Below, in pieces: positions 43,364 through 53,554 of a stretch of 64,000 nucleotides of DNA. This DNA is from Deinococcus rubellus (lineage in GTDB: Bacteria; Deinococcota; Deinococci; Deinococcales; Deinococcaceae). A program made the position numbers and the translations under genes. The stretch is taken from positions 613,501 to 677,500 of the forward strand of contig NZ_CP104213.1 in NCBI RefSeq assembly GCF_025244745.1. The letters run 5' to 3'. Every line of letters begins with the position of its first letter. Positions within the stretch are counted from its first letter, which is position 1. Under the pieces are notes generated by a model. It had not been told where the DNA came from, did no database searches, and saw nothing but the letters and a program-made list of their open reading frames with translations.

Positions 43364-44892
43364 GCCTTCCCCCGGTCCCAGTTCAGTGTCGAGCCGAAGC
43401 CCAGCGCCGGGCTGCCCTGAAACGGCAGCGGCCCGGCCCGGACCACACTGCGGACCCCGCCCTGACGCGCCACCTGAATCCGTGTGGTCGCCGGACGAGA
43501 TCCGCCGCCCGGCAGTCCAGCCACCCGCAGCCCGGCGTGGATTCCTGGCAGCGCGAAGGTCCACGCCTCGTCCGTCACGATGGGCGATGACAGCCCGGTT
43601 GGCGGGGCCTCGTAGGCGACTGAGTACGAGTTCTGCTCCAGGCGACCACTGGCGCTGATGGCGAAAGCCTCGCCGGAGATGGCTGATCCGGTATCCAGTC
43701 CCTCCAGGCCCAGAATCACCACGATGTAGTCCACGTCTGAAAGTGCGTCGGCCGTCGGCTCGAACTTGTATGTCCTGCTGGCGGGAGCGGTGAGTTCCGG
43801 CTGCTCTTTAGCGAGCGTCTTGAAATAACCTGACGCCTGGTGGCCCTGGGCGATCATGTACATCCGGCAGCGCCCGATGACGGTGTTGGCTGACAGGCTG
43901 CACACCAGGCTCATGTTCTGAAGCCGCACCCCCGATGAGCGGGCCGGGATGCTCACCCGCACTTCTGCCGTACCGATGTTGATGCCGCTGACACTGATAC
44001 TGCCGCCGCCCGACGCGCTCAGACCCACGTTCGATTCGATCACGCTGCTGGTCACCGAGCCGCCCACGTCCGCCACGCGCGGCGGCAGGAAGGCAGGCCG
44101 GGCGACGTTGCTGAAGCTGTCCTGGTAGGCCGGTTGGTAGGTGCCGTCGCCCTGTGCCCAGGCGCGGGTCTGGGTCAGGTAGTCCGTGATCTCCCGCCCT
44201 TCGGGTTCCAGATTCAGCGCCCGCTGATCAACGGTGTACCCCGCGTACGCCGCGCCCTGGTCCTGGCGGCCCGCCGTGAATACCAGGTCCGGTCCCGCCC
44301 CAAAGGTGGCGTCTGGATCGCCCTGAAGGGCCTCCTGCCAGTACTCGGCGTAGGTCATGTGCGGGGTGTAAGACGAGGGCCCGACACTGTAACTTCCGTA
44401 GATTCGCGCTGTGCTGGCTGCCTGGAGGGGCGACGCGCTCGGCGCGACCGGGTTGGAATAATTTCTGGGCTGCGGCACATACCTCGGCAGGCCCATCTGC
44501 GCCGGATCAATCAGGGGCATGGTCCAGCGCTTGATGCCCGAACGCTTGGGCAACCCCAGCAGGCCGGTGTAGATCACCACCTCATCTTGGTTGGGGAGCA
44601 CCGCGACGACCCGCACCAGGCGGCTGCCGGGCGTCAGGGTGCAGGTCACTGGATTGCCGGGCAAGCTGGTAGTCACGAATCCGTCCGGCAACTGCGCTGG
44701 GTCGACGCCAATCTCGAGCTGGCCGTCGATGCAGGTGTTCAGGGCGCTCAGCGGCAGGTCGTAACTCAGCACCTGCTTGTCCCAGATTTCGGTGGGAGTG
44801 CTCGACGGCCAGGTGCTGTACAGCTCCACATAGAGCCGACTGACTGCCCAGAGCTGGTAGCCCTGCCCCGCTTTCTTGACTGTTCTGGTCAA
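43360..44892 (-). CDS. Large prophage tail protein downstream of the tape measure
   Basis: The 510-residue product follows the tape measure gene, the position of distal tail or tail-associated proteins in siphoviruses. The N-terminal part (GYQLWAVSRLYVELYSTWPS) and the centre (GGSISVSGINIGTAEVRVSI) are beta-rich, which fits a tail-tip or carbohydrate-binding protein. I cannot assign a known family. It overlaps the next gene. Confidence 0.65.
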   Translation of the reverse strand: MTRTVKKAGQGYQLWAVSRLYVELYSTWPSSTPTEIWDKQVLSYDLPLSALNTCIDGQLEIGVDPAQLPDGFVTTSLPGNPVTCTLTPGSRLVRVVAVLPNQDEVVIYTGLLGLPKRSGIKRWTMPLIDPAQMGLPRYVPQPRNYSNPVAPSASPLQAASTARIYGSYSVGPSSYTPHMTYAEYWQEALQGDPDATFGAGPDLVFTAGRQDQGAAYAGYTVDQRALNLEPEGREITDYLTQTRAWAQGDGTYQPAYQDSFSNVARPAFLPPRVADVGGSVTSSVIESNVGLSASGGGSISVSGINIGTAEVRVSIPARSSGVRLQNMSLVCSLSANTVIGRCRMYMIAQGHQASGYFKTLAKEQPELTAPASRTYKFEPTADALSDVDYIVVILGLEGLDTGSAISGEAFAISASGRLEQNSYSVAYEAPPTGLSSPIVTDEAWTFALPGIHAGLRVAGLPGGGSRPATTRIQVARQGGVRSVVRAGPLPFQGSPALGFGSTLNWDRGKA

Positions 44893-44902
44893 AAGATCCC
44901 CC

Positions 44903-47900
44903 TTACTGCGGGTTGTAACCGGCCCAGTTGGTGCTGGGGCCGCGTGAGACGTACTGACCGAATTGCGTCACGAACTGGCCGAAGCGGCCGACGTGCCCAC
45001 CGAACTCCGTGCTGGCGGCCTGCTGCTGCTGCGCCGCGCCGACGATCTGTCCGGCTCCGGCCGTCAGGGCGTCGGTGAACACCGTGATCTGCCCGGCGCT
45101 GAGGCTGCTGCCCTCGGTGGTGACGTTGCTGCTCTGGTCCCCGCCGCCAAAGCTGACCTCAGAAGGTCCGGAGAGGCCGCTGGAGAGGGCAGGGTCTTTG
45201 GAGTTGGTGTCCGCTTCGCTGCCGAACAGCCCGAGGCGCTTGCTGGTCGGCACCAGCACGTTCTGATAGAAGGCCTGGAGTTGCGTGTTGGCGGCCGCCG
45301 CCGCGTTCTGGATGCCTTCGGCGGCGGCCGCCATGCCGTTGGCGTCTCCAGCTTTCATCGCGGTGACGTAGGCGTCGAGGAAGGGTTGCAGGATGGCCGT
45401 CATGGCCGCGCCCCGCAGGAAGCCGTCAATGAGCCCTTGCAGGATCTGGTTCCCGAGGGTCTTCTTCAGATCGATGCCCAGGTCACCGAAGCTGGCCTTC
45501 CCGGCCTTGATACCGTTGAGCAGCCCGGTGCTGATGCCCTCGTAGATGGCGTCCCCGAGGCTCTTGGCGATGTCGATCGCCTGCTGGTCGATCACGCTGC
45601 GACTCAGCGTTTGCAGGCCCAGGAAGCCGCCCTTGTACGTCTGCACCACGGCGTACTTGCCGAGGTCAAAGAATTTGACGTCCTGGGTCGAAGCCTGGAT
45701 CTCAGATTTCGCCTTGGACAGCGAACGTTTTGCGCCCTGAATGATATTCAGGACCGTGTTCACGACAGTGGCGACCGCCGCGATGATGGCCCCCACCCAG
45801 TCGCCCTTGGCCAGGGCTCCAAGGGTTCCCTGCACCCCGTCCACTAAGGCCGCAGTCACGTTGTCGATGTCCTCGTTCCCGGTGACGAAGACGTCTTTCA
45901 AGCCACCCACCAGGGCTGCCGCGCCGCCCAGGATGGCCCCGCCCTTACCTGCCACGCCGCCTGCCGAGAAGAAGGCCCCCAGTCCGCTCAGGCCTGCCGA
46001 GAGGGCACTCTGAAGCTTGCCGCCCGTGCCAATGGCCGCAGCCCCGGTGGCGAACGACTCAGCCAGCTTCTGGCCAGGGTCAGCGGCCTTGATTTTTCCT
46101 GCCAGGTCGGTGATCTTTTGCAGGGCCGCCAGGTATTCAGGCGTTCCCTCCTTGAGGCCGGTTAAGCGCCCCTTCCAGTAATTCAGCGAGGCCCGCAGTC
46201 CGATGCGGTACTCTGGTCCATCGTTCTTGCCTTCCTGCTCGGCCAGCGCGTGCCGGGCCTCGATCAGCGCCAGGGCATTTTCCTGATCTTTGTCAGCAAG
46301 GACCTGGGCACCGCTGTCATGAAGCTTGCCTTCCAGATCGGTTACTTTTTGCAGCGCCGCCAGGTATTCAGGTGTACCCCTGGTCAAGTTGGCGAGTCTG
46401 GCGCGCCAGTAGCTCAGGGCCGCGTTCAGCCCTGCCTGGTAAGCGGGGCCGTCGTCGCGCTTCTGCAGCTCAGCCAGGGCGTGTTCGGCTTCCACCAGGG
46501 CCAGCGCACCTTCGGCGTTGGCGTCCGGCACCGATTTGACCTTGCCTTCCAGGTCGGCGATTTTTTGCAGCGCTGCGATGTACTCGGGTGTCCCTTCGTT
46601 CAGTTCCTTGAGACGGCCCCGCCAGTAGGCCAGTGAGGCATTCAGACCCGCCAGGTAAGCGGGTCCGCCGTCGCGCCCCTCCACCTGCGCGAGGGCGTAC
46701 TGGGCTTCAGCCAGCGCAAACGCCCCTTCTGCGTTCTTGTCCGGTTGACTGCGGACCTTGCCCTCCAGGTCGGTGATCTTCTGCAGCGCCGCGATGTACT
46801 CGGGCGTTCCCTCGTTCAGCTCCTTCAGACGACCGCGCCAGTAAGCCAGGGCAGCATTCAGCCCCGCTGTGTAGGCTGGCCCGCCGTCGCGGCCTTCCAT
46901 CTGGGCCAAGGCGTACTGGGCCTCGACATACGACAGCCGACCTTCAGCCGCCTTGTCCGGCTGACTTCGGACCTTCCCTTCGAGATCGGCGACTTTTTGC
47001 AGGGCCGCCAGGTATTCCGGCGTTCCCTCCTTGAGTTCAGTCAGGCGGCCCTGCCAGTAGGCCAGGGAGGCTTTCAGCCCGGCCAGGTAACTGGGACCGC
47101 CGTCCTGACCCAGCGCCTGCTCCAGGGCGTAGCGGGCCTCCACCAGGGCCAGAGCACTCTCCTGGTCCTTGTCGGCCCGCACCTGGGCGCTCGCGGCATC
47201 GAGCTTGGTTTCCAGTTCGGTGACCTTTTGCAGGGCAGCCAGGTATTCCGGTGTCCCCTCGGTCAGCCCCGTTTTGCGGGCCTTCCAGTAGGCCAGCGCC
47301 GCCCCCAATCCAGCGCGGTAGGCGGGGCCGTCGTCGCGCCCTTCCTGATCGGCCAGGGCGTGCTGGGCTTCGATCAGCGAGAGGTTCCCTTCGGCGAGCT
47401 TGTCGTTCTGCGCCAGGGTGAAGGCTGAGGCCGCCTTGTCTCCGGCCTCAGCGGCGGCCACAGTGATCTGACTGATCAGATCGTCGTAAAGCCGCATGGT
47501 GCCCAGCAACCCGTCACGAATCTGGCGGTCTGCTGGGGTGAGATCCTCGTCGCGGGCGTCGGCAAACTGCTGGAAGGCCACCCGCGCCTTGTCGAGATAG
47601 CCTTGGTAGGTCTTCAGCAAGCTGTCGTACTGCTTCTCAGCGCTGTCACGGGCGTCTCCGGCATCTTCCGTCTTGCCCACGGCATTCAGATCACGGGCAA
47701 AGCTGCCTGCTGTGGGGGTGGGCAACTCGGCCAGGACGGCGCTGGCCTTGCTGCGAGCGACGTCGCCAGCTTGCCCCAGCTTTTTGATGGCGTCGTCGAC
47801 CTCGGCCAGACTGGCCTTGCCTGCTTCGCCCATCGCGGCGTAGACCTGCCGCCAGAAGCCCAGGGCCGCCCTGGCCACATCGCGCTGCTTGCCGTCCATT

Positions 47901-50900
47901 TCCGACAGGCCCTGAAGCTGATCGTCAATGCGGCTTTTCGCCACCGCCACCAGCTCGTCGGACGTGGCCTTGTCGTCGGCCACCAGCTGCTTGCCAGTCG
48001 CACGTTTGACGCTCAGGGCGTAGTCCCGCACCGCGTCCGCGCCGTTCTTCTCGATCAGCGCGACGTTCGAGATGTGCTCTTTGCTGAGCGCCTCGGACAC
48101 CGTGAGGTAAGAGCCGTCCTGCTGGAGGCGCTTCTGGTTCAGGGTGCCGTTGAGCGTGGCCGCGTCCACCGCATCGTTGTAGCGGTCTGTTTCGGCCTGC
48201 TGCTCGATGGTGCGGCTGGTCTCGACCTCTCTTTGCTTCTGGGCGATCAGCAGCGGCTGGAAGCGGCGGCGGATCTCCAGGGTTTGCTGCTGGGTCAAGC
48301 CCTCGACGTCGAGGGCTTCCTGCTGCTGGGCCTCCAGATCGCCAGTCTGGGCCGAGAGCAGGGTGAGGTTGTTCTTCCGGATGGTGTCGCGGGTCTGACG
48401 ATCCACCGTCAGCAGGGCCGCGTCGAGCGCGGTCTTGGCGCTGAGTTCGCTGGCCGCGCGGCTGGTCGAGTTCGCCGCCAGGGTATTGGTCAGCTTCTGG
48501 GCATTGGCGCTGAGTTCAGCGGTGCGGTCGGCGTCAAGGCGGCGCTGCTGGGCGTCAGTAATGCCCTCGAGCTTGCCGAGCTTGTCGTATTTGTCGTTGA
48601 TCTGGCGGTCTTCGTTGGCACTTTCCTCGCGGGCGCGGGCGTCGCGGGCGTCCTGGACCCGCTGGCCGTATTGCAGCTCCAGCTGGTAGAGGGTCGCCAG
48701 ATTGCCCTTCGCAAGCGCCTGGCGGTTCTGGTATTCGCCTTCGACGTTGTCGCTGCTGGCCGATACCTGTGCGAGTCGGCTCTCGGAATCGGCCTGGTCG
48801 AGCTGGGTCGCCGAGAGGGTTTTGCGGCTGGCAATCTCCTTGTCCAGCAGCTTGACAATGGCGCTCTGGTTGCCTGCTGCCAGGGCCTTGGCGCGGGCCG
48901 CTTCCAGCTCGGACAGGGTGTACTTGTCGACTTCTCCCTTGAGGGTCTCGATCTGTCCCCGGTAATCGACGACCCCTTGCCCGGTTTTGGCCAGCGCAGA
49001 TCCCTGATTGAGCAGGGTGGTGATGTTCTCGCGTAGAGCGGGCGGCAGGCGCTTGGCCTGTTCGCTCGCACCTTCCAGCCGCTGCTGGAAATTCTGGAGG
49101 CTCTCTGCCGTCGTCTTCCCCTGCTGGGTCTGGAGGCGGAAATCAGCGATCAGGTTGGTAAGGCCGCGCCCCAGGCTGTCGGCGGCCTTCTGCTGGGCTG
49201 CGAGGGTCCTTGCGTCGCGCTTGCTCTGGGCTTCCTGCTCCGAGGTTGCTTTTTTGCGCTGTGCAGTGAGCGCACCCTCGCGGCGGGTCTGCTCGGCCAC
49301 CACAGCCGCGTGAACCACGTCGTTCTTGCTGGCCCGCGACTCGGCCTCCAGCTGCTTCAGGCGGGCGGCGGTGGAACCTTTCAGCGCCTCTTTGAAGTCT
49401 GAGAGCGCGATCCCGCTGAGCTTGGTGGCCTTCGTCGCCTGGGCCTGACCGTCGGTGCTCTTCGAGAGGGCGGACGCCTGGTCGAGCAGCGCAGTGACGC
49501 CGTTCTGAAGTTCAGGCGGCAGCTTGGCCACGCTGGCGCGGAAGTCCTCAATCCGCTGGTTGAAGCTGAGCTGGGACTTCTCGGTGATCTTGTGCTGGCT
49601 GGCCAGCAGCTGGTAGGACTGGATACTCTGGCGGATCTCGCGCACCAGGTTGGCGCGGGTGGCCGCGTCCCGCTCCGAAGCAGCAGCTGCTTTCTTCGAG
49701 GCCGATTCCTGGGCCTTGGTTTCGGAGGTCACTTCACGCTGACGGCGGCCCTCCTCGGCCAGGATCGCGCTGAGCTGCTTCTTGTTGTTGGTTCGAATGG
49801 CCGTTGCTTTCGCGTTGGCGAGTTCGGCGTCGGTGAGGTCGCGCAGGCCCTTCTTGTAGGTGTCCTGGGCGGCCAGGTCGGCGGCGGTGATCGGCGGGGC
49901 CTTGGACTTCTTGCCCTTCGGCCCCAGCCCCAGATCGGCCAGCGTTCCGGTACCGCTGGCGAGCTGGGTCGGCACCGTGGCCACTGGCATCTTGACCTTG
50001 GGTAGTGGCGCAGAGAGGGTCTTCTTGAGCCTGGCCGCTTCTGCATTCGCGGCTGCCAGATCCTTTCCGGTCTGAGCAAAGACGGTGTTGGCATTTTTCC
50101 CGAAGTCGGAAGCCGCCGTTTTGGTCTGGTCGTAGCCTGATTTGATATCGCTCAGGCCATCGGCGACCAGTTTGTTGCCCTCGGCGATCTTGGCGGCCTG
50201 GGCCTGTGCCGCTGCGGCCTGAGCTTCGGCTTGCTTCTGGAACTCGTCGGCGCTGCCGCCAGTCAGGGCGCGCAGGTTGCTGCCGATGCTCGACACGATG
50301 CTGGCCAGCGCGTCCCCGATCCCGATCCCGATGGTCTGAAGGAAGCTGATCAGGGGGCGAAACTTGTCAGCCACGAAGTTGAGCAGGTTGCTCAGGGTCG
50401 TTCCGATGACGTTGGCCACGCTCAGGAAAGAACTCTTGATGGCCGCGACCACCGGTAGGATCGGTACCACCAGACGCTGGTAGGCGATCTGCGCGAAGCC
50501 TGCGAAGATCTTGCCGATACCTGCGAAGATCCGCCCGATGCCCTGACCGGCGCTGCTGAAGGCCACCGGCAGGTCACCGGCCACCTTGCCCACCGCGACG
50601 ATGTAGGCCCGCGCGACTCCAGCCCAGCGCGTGATGGTGTCAGCCACCCCGGCGAGGCTGATCTTGATGCCGTTGCCGCCGCCGGTGAAGGCCGACAGCA
50701 GCCCTCCGATCAGACCGACCACGCCGCTGAACACAGCACTGGCCACGCTGAACACGATTCCCAGCGCGGTGGTCACTACCGTGACGATGACGGTGAAGAT
50801 CTGGTACAGCGCCACCAGCGCGGGCTTGAGAATGTTCTCCCACAGTGAGGCGATGGCCTTGAAGATCGGGGCCAGCACGCTGTAGAGCGCCTGCATGGCT

Positions 50901-53434
50901 TGCTGGCCGCCTGCCGACATGTCCCCGAGCGCGCCCTTCCCGGCCTGGGCCTGCTTGACCAGATCGACCAGGCTCTGGGTGACCGTGATCGCCACGTCCA
51001 CAATCGTCTTCAGTGCGCCCAGGAACGGCGTGCCGATGACGATCTTCAGTTCCTCGAAGACTGCGCCGAATTTCTTGCCGCTTCCGGCCAGCGAATCGAG
51101 GCGTTCCTTGGCGACGCGGGCGGCTTCACCCTGTTTGCCCATCGCCTTGGTGTTGGCGTCGAGGGCTTTTGGCCCTTCGCGCAGCAGGATCTGGGCGGCG
51201 CGGATGGCGTCGGTCCCGAAGATCTGCTTGAGGATCTGGTTCTGGGCCTGGGGCGTGAGCTTGATCAGCTTCTCGCGCAGGTCGCCAATGATGCTGGTAA
51301 ACGGCTTCATGTTGCCGCTGGCGTCGTAAGCCGAGACGCCGAGCTTCTTGAGGTATTTCTGGCCCGCATCGGTGGGTGAGGCCAGCGAGAGCAGCATCGT
51401 CTTGAGCGACGTGCCCGCGTCGGACATGTTCTTGAATCCGCCCTGCGCCAGGGTGGCCAGGATGCCTGCGAACTGCTGCATGTCGATGCCCGAAGACCGA
51501 GCGACCGGCCCCACGGCGGCGATGCCCTGGGTCAGGTCCGAAGCGCCCAGGAAGGTCTTGTTGGCGAAGTTGGCGAAGGTGTCGGCGATCGACGGAATGT
51601 CTTTGGCGGCCAGCCCGAAGGCGGTCATGGCTGCGGTGGCGGTGACCCCGCCCTCCGCAGCGGTCAGACCAGCGGCACCGGCCAGGTCGAGCGCGCCTTT
51701 CAGCCCGCCCCCGATCACATCAGCAGCACTCAGGCCCGCTTTGTTGAGTTCGAGAACGGCCCCGGCAGCTTCACGTGCTCCGACGCCCAGCGGTTTCCCG
51801 AGGTCAAACGTCGCAGCCTGGAGCTTCTGAAACTCAGCGATGGTCGGCTGGGTCAGCGCCTTGATATCGGCGAAGATCGCCTGGAACTGGGTGGCGGTCT
51901 TGACGCTCGCCACAATGGCCGCCGACAGGGCCACCAGAACCACGGTGATCCCGGCGATGAGGCCGCCGATGGGACCAGCCGCTTCGGCCACCCCGCCCAG
52001 CGCGCCACCGAGCTGACCGGCCTGCGAGGAGGCCGCGCCGAGGGCTGGGCTGAGGCCACTCAACGCGGGCATCAGGGATTTCAGGCCAGCCGACAGTGCT
52101 CCACCGAAGCTCAGCGGTGAAGCTGAGCCTTGTAGGGCGTTCTGCTGACTGGCGAGCTTCTGCTGGAGCTGCGCGAGAGCCTGGGTCTGCTGCGGGGTGA
52201 CCGTGGGCCTGCGCCCGATCTGCTGGATCTTGGTGTCCACCTGGCCCAGGACGCGCTGGTACTGAGCAGCAGCGTCTTGCTGTTTACGCCAGCTCGACCC
52301 GGCGGCGCTGATGGCCTGCTCGTAAGCAGTGCGGGCGCGGGCCAGTTCGGTGCGGACGTTGGTGATACTGGTGGCGTTGATCTTCGCCCCGGCCCCACCG
52401 ATGCCTTGCAGCGTGCGGCTGAGGTTCAGCGCGTCGCGGCTTCCGGCCTGGAGGCTGGGCTGCAGGGCTGTGGCCGCCGTCTTGATGCGGTCGATCTCGC
52501 GCAGATACTCGCGTGCCCTGACCGTTCCCTGACTGAACTTGCTGTTGGCGAGAGCCAGCTCGCGCCCCAATTTGCTGACACTTTCCGTCTGGGCGGCCGC
52601 TGAGGCGCGGGCCGCATCGGCAGTGGCCTTGGCAGCCGCAGCAGCAGCCTGTGAGGCCTGGCGGGCCGCAGCGGTCTGTTGTGCCGCCGCGTCGCGGGCC
52701 AGCCGGGCATTCAGGGCCAGGGTCTGACGGTAAGCCGCAGCGGCTTGCTGATCGGCGGCGCGCTGCTGGGTCGCCGCATCACGGGCAGCCTGGGAGGCGG
52801 CGCGGGCAGCATCAGCGCTGGCCTGGGCACCTTGCCGGGCCGCAGCAGCCTGCTGAGCAGCAGCCTCGCGCGCCAGACGGGTGTTGAGGGCCAGGGACTG
52901 GCGGTAGGCGGCAGCGGCCTGCTGATCGGCGGCCTGTTGCTGCTGGCGGGCCTGGCGCTGGGCCGCAGTCTGCTGGGCAGCGGCCTCGCGGGCCAGCCGG
53001 GTGTTCAGGGCGAGGGTCTGACGGTAAGCGGCGGCGGCCTGCGCGTCGGCGTTCCCAGCTCCAGGACTCCCGCCACCGGCACCGGCCCCGTTCCGCGAGC
53101 CGCCACCGGCCCCACCCCGCAGGCTGGCCCCCGCACTCCGCATGTCGGCGGCGATCTTGCTCAGGTCATTCTTCAGTTCGGTGACCTTGCCCACCAGCAG
53201 GGTCAGGCTCGACAGGTTCAGGGTCACCGAGGCGTCGAGGCGCTGTTTGATCTGCTTGACGATCCGGTCGATATCCTTCAGGGCCTTCTGGCCGTCCACC
53301 TTCAGTTCGATCTTCGCGACGTTCTGGGCCTGGGTCAGCATCGACTTGGCAGTCTTGGTAAAGGTATCGAGCTGGCGCAGGGCCGGAGCGACGAGGACGT
53401 TGAACTCGAGGGAAGCGGAGCCTAGAGAGGTCAT
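44903..53434 (-). CDS. Giant tail tape measure protein
   Basis: The 2843-residue product sets tail length and guides DNA entry. Residues 1-130 are helical. Three Ala/Gln-rich repeats (AAYRQTLALNTRLAREAAAQ type) occupy about 130-265. A TP901-type tape measure domain lies near 530-760, with NKAGLSAADVIGGGLKGALD and GTSLKTMLLSL. Hydrophobic stretches are near 490-510, 850-915 and in the C-terminal 300 residues. Long coiled coils fill the middle, and six ~70-residue repeats around GTPEYLAALQK lie at about 2010-2455. The start follows a CAGGAG site and a terminator-like hairpin. Confidence 0.92.
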   Translation of the reverse strand: MTSLGSASLEFNVLVAPALRQLDTFTKTAKSMLTQAQNVAKIELKVDGQKALKDIDRIVKQIKQRLDASVTLNLSSLTLLVGKVTELKNDLSKIAADMRSAGASLRGGAGGGSRNGAGAGGGSPGAGNADAQAAAAYRQTLALNTRLAREAAAQQTAAQRQARQQQQAADQQAAAAYRQSLALNTRLAREAAAQQAAAARQGAQASADAARAASQAARDAATQQRAADQQAAAAYRQTLALNARLARDAAAQQTAAARQASQAAAAAAKATADAARASAAAQTESVSKLGRELALANSKFSQGTVRAREYLREIDRIKTAATALQPSLQAGSRDALNLSRTLQGIGGAGAKINATSITNVRTELARARTAYEQAISAAGSSWRKQQDAAAQYQRVLGQVDTKIQQIGRRPTVTPQQTQALAQLQQKLASQQNALQGSASPLSFGGALSAGLKSLMPALSGLSPALGAASSQAGQLGGALGGVAEAAGPIGGLIAGITVVLVALSAAIVASVKTATQFQAIFADIKALTQPTIAEFQKLQAATFDLGKPLGVGAREAAGAVLELNKAGLSAADVIGGGLKGALDLAGAAGLTAAEGGVTATAAMTAFGLAAKDIPSIADTFANFANKTFLGASDLTQGIAAVGPVARSSGIDMQQFAGILATLAQGGFKNMSDAGTSLKTMLLSLASPTDAGQKYLKKLGVSAYDASGNMKPFTSIIGDLREKLIKLTPQAQNQILKQIFGTDAIRAAQILLREGPKALDANTKAMGKQGEAARVAKERLDSLAGSGKKFGAVFEELKIVIGTPFLGALKTIVDVAITVTQSLVDLVKQAQAGKGALGDMSAGGQQAMQALYSVLAPIFKAIASLWENILKPALVALYQIFTVIVTVVTTALGIVFSVASAVFSGVVGLIGGLLSAFTGGGNGIKISLAGVADTITRWAGVARAYIVAVGKVAGDLPVAFSSAGQGIGRIFAGIGKIFAGFAQIAYQRLVVPILPVVAAIKSSFLSVANVIGTTLSNLLNFVADKFRPLISFLQTIGIGIGDALASIVSSIGSNLRALTGGSADEFQKQAEAQAAAAQAQAAKIAEGNKLVADGLSDIKSGYDQTKTAASDFGKNANTVFAQTGKDLAAANAEAARLKKTLSAPLPKVKMPVATVPTQLASGTGTLADLGLGPKGKKSKAPPITAADLAAQDTYKKGLRDLTDAELANAKATAIRTNNKKQLSAILAEEGRRQREVTSETKAQESASKKAAAASERDAATRANLVREIRQSIQSYQLLASQHKITEKSQLSFNQRIEDFRASVAKLPPELQNGVTALLDQASALSKSTDGQAQATKATKLSGIALSDFKEALKGSTAARLKQLEAESRASKNDVVHAAVVAEQTRREGALTAQRKKATSEQEAQSKRDARTLAAQQKAADSLGRGLTNLIADFRLQTQQGKTTAESLQNFQQRLEGASEQAKRLPPALRENITTLLNQGSALAKTGQGVVDYRGQIETLKGEVDKYTLSELEAARAKALAAGNQSAIVKLLDKEIASRKTLSATQLDQADSESRLAQVSASSDNVEGEYQNRQALAKGNLATLYQLELQYGQRVQDARDARAREESANEDRQINDKYDKLGKLEGITDAQQRRLDADRTAELSANAQKLTNTLAANSTSRAASELSAKTALDAALLTVDRQTRDTIRKNNLTLLSAQTGDLEAQQQEALDVEGLTQQQTLEIRRRFQPLLIAQKQREVETSRTIEQQAETDRYNDAVDAATLNGTLNQKRLQQDGSYLTVSEALSKEHISNVALIEKNGADAVRDYALSVKRATGKQLVADDKATSDELVAVAKSRIDDQLQGLSEMDGKQRDVARAALGFWRQVYAAMGEAGKASLAEVDDAIKKLGQAGDVARSKASAVLAELPTPTAGSFARDLNAVGKTEDAGDARDSAEKQYDSLLKTYQGYLDKARVAFQQFADARDEDLTPADRQIRDGLLGTMRLYDDLISQITVAAAEAGDKAASAFTLAQNDKLAEGNLSLIEAQHALADQEGRDDGPAYRAGLGAALAYWKARKTGLTEGTPEYLAALQKVTELETKLDAASAQVRADKDQESALALVEARYALEQALGQDGGPSYLAGLKASLAYWQGRLTELKEGTPEYLAALQKVADLEGKVRSQPDKAAEGRLSYVEAQYALAQMEGRDGGPAYTAGLNAALAYWRGRLKELNEGTPEYIAALQKITDLEGKVRSQPDKNAEGAFALAEAQYALAQVEGRDGGPAYLAGLNASLAYWRGRLKELNEGTPEYIAALQKIADLEGKVKSVPDANAEGALALVEAEHALAELQKRDDGPAYQAGLNAALSYWRARLANLTRGTPEYLAALQKVTDLEGKLHDSGAQVLADKDQENALALIEARHALAEQEGKNDGPEYRIGLRASLNYWKGRLTGLKEGTPEYLAALQKITDLAGKIKAADPGQKLAESFATGAAAIGTGGKLQSALSAGLSGLGAFFSAGGVAGKGGAILGGAAALVGGLKDVFVTGNEDIDNVTAALVDGVQGTLGALAKGDWVGAIIAAVATVVNTVLNIIQGAKRSLSKAKSEIQASTQDVKFFDLGKYAVVQTYKGGFLGLQTLSRSVIDQQAIDIAKSLGDAIYEGISTGLLNGIKAGKASFGDLGIDLKKTLGNQILQGLIDGFLRGAAMTAILQPFLDAYVTAMKAGDANGMAAAAEGIQNAAAAANTQLQAFYQNVLVPTSKRLGLFGSEADTNSKDPALSSGLSGPSEVSFGGGDQSSNVTTEGSSLSAGQITVFTDALTAGAGQIVGAAQQQQAASTEFGGHVGRFGQFVTQFGQYVSRGPSTNWAGYNPQ
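46060..47410 (-). repeat. Six ~70-residue repeats inside the tape measure gene
   Basis: Each unit carries ALAEAQYALAQ-like helices, a D-G-P-x-Y motif, an ALAYW-R/K-xR helix, GTPEYLAALQK and a D-LEGK end. The repeats differ by substitutions and small linkers (215-235 bp). Confidence 0.8.
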
Positions 53435-53453
53435 GGGAAACTCCTGGGAAATG

Positions 53454-53473
53454 AAAAAAGCCCCGCTGGGGGC
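53454..53473 (-). terminator. Hairpin with T-run just before the tape measure gene
   Basis: On the minus strand GCCCC-CAGC-GGGGC is followed by six T, 20 bases before the tape measure ATG. It may attenuate the transcript between chaperone and tape measure genes. Confidence 0.65.
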
Positions 53474-53554
53474 GCTCTTGTTTTGGTGGGCGGCGGCAGG
53501 AGCCGCCCAGATTGACTCGCCAGATGGAGGCGGGGAAGAACTCGATGGCTCTGC

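Noticed and set aside
46060..47410. CRISPR-like regular repeats
   Set aside because: The spacing of about 220 bp is coding and in frame in the tape measure gene. No short identical repeats with unique spacers occur in the window.
47603..49036. 477-codon plus-strand frame inside the tape measure gene
   Set aside because: It is antisense to a continuous 2843-codon frame and shows only the biased composition of the opposite strand.
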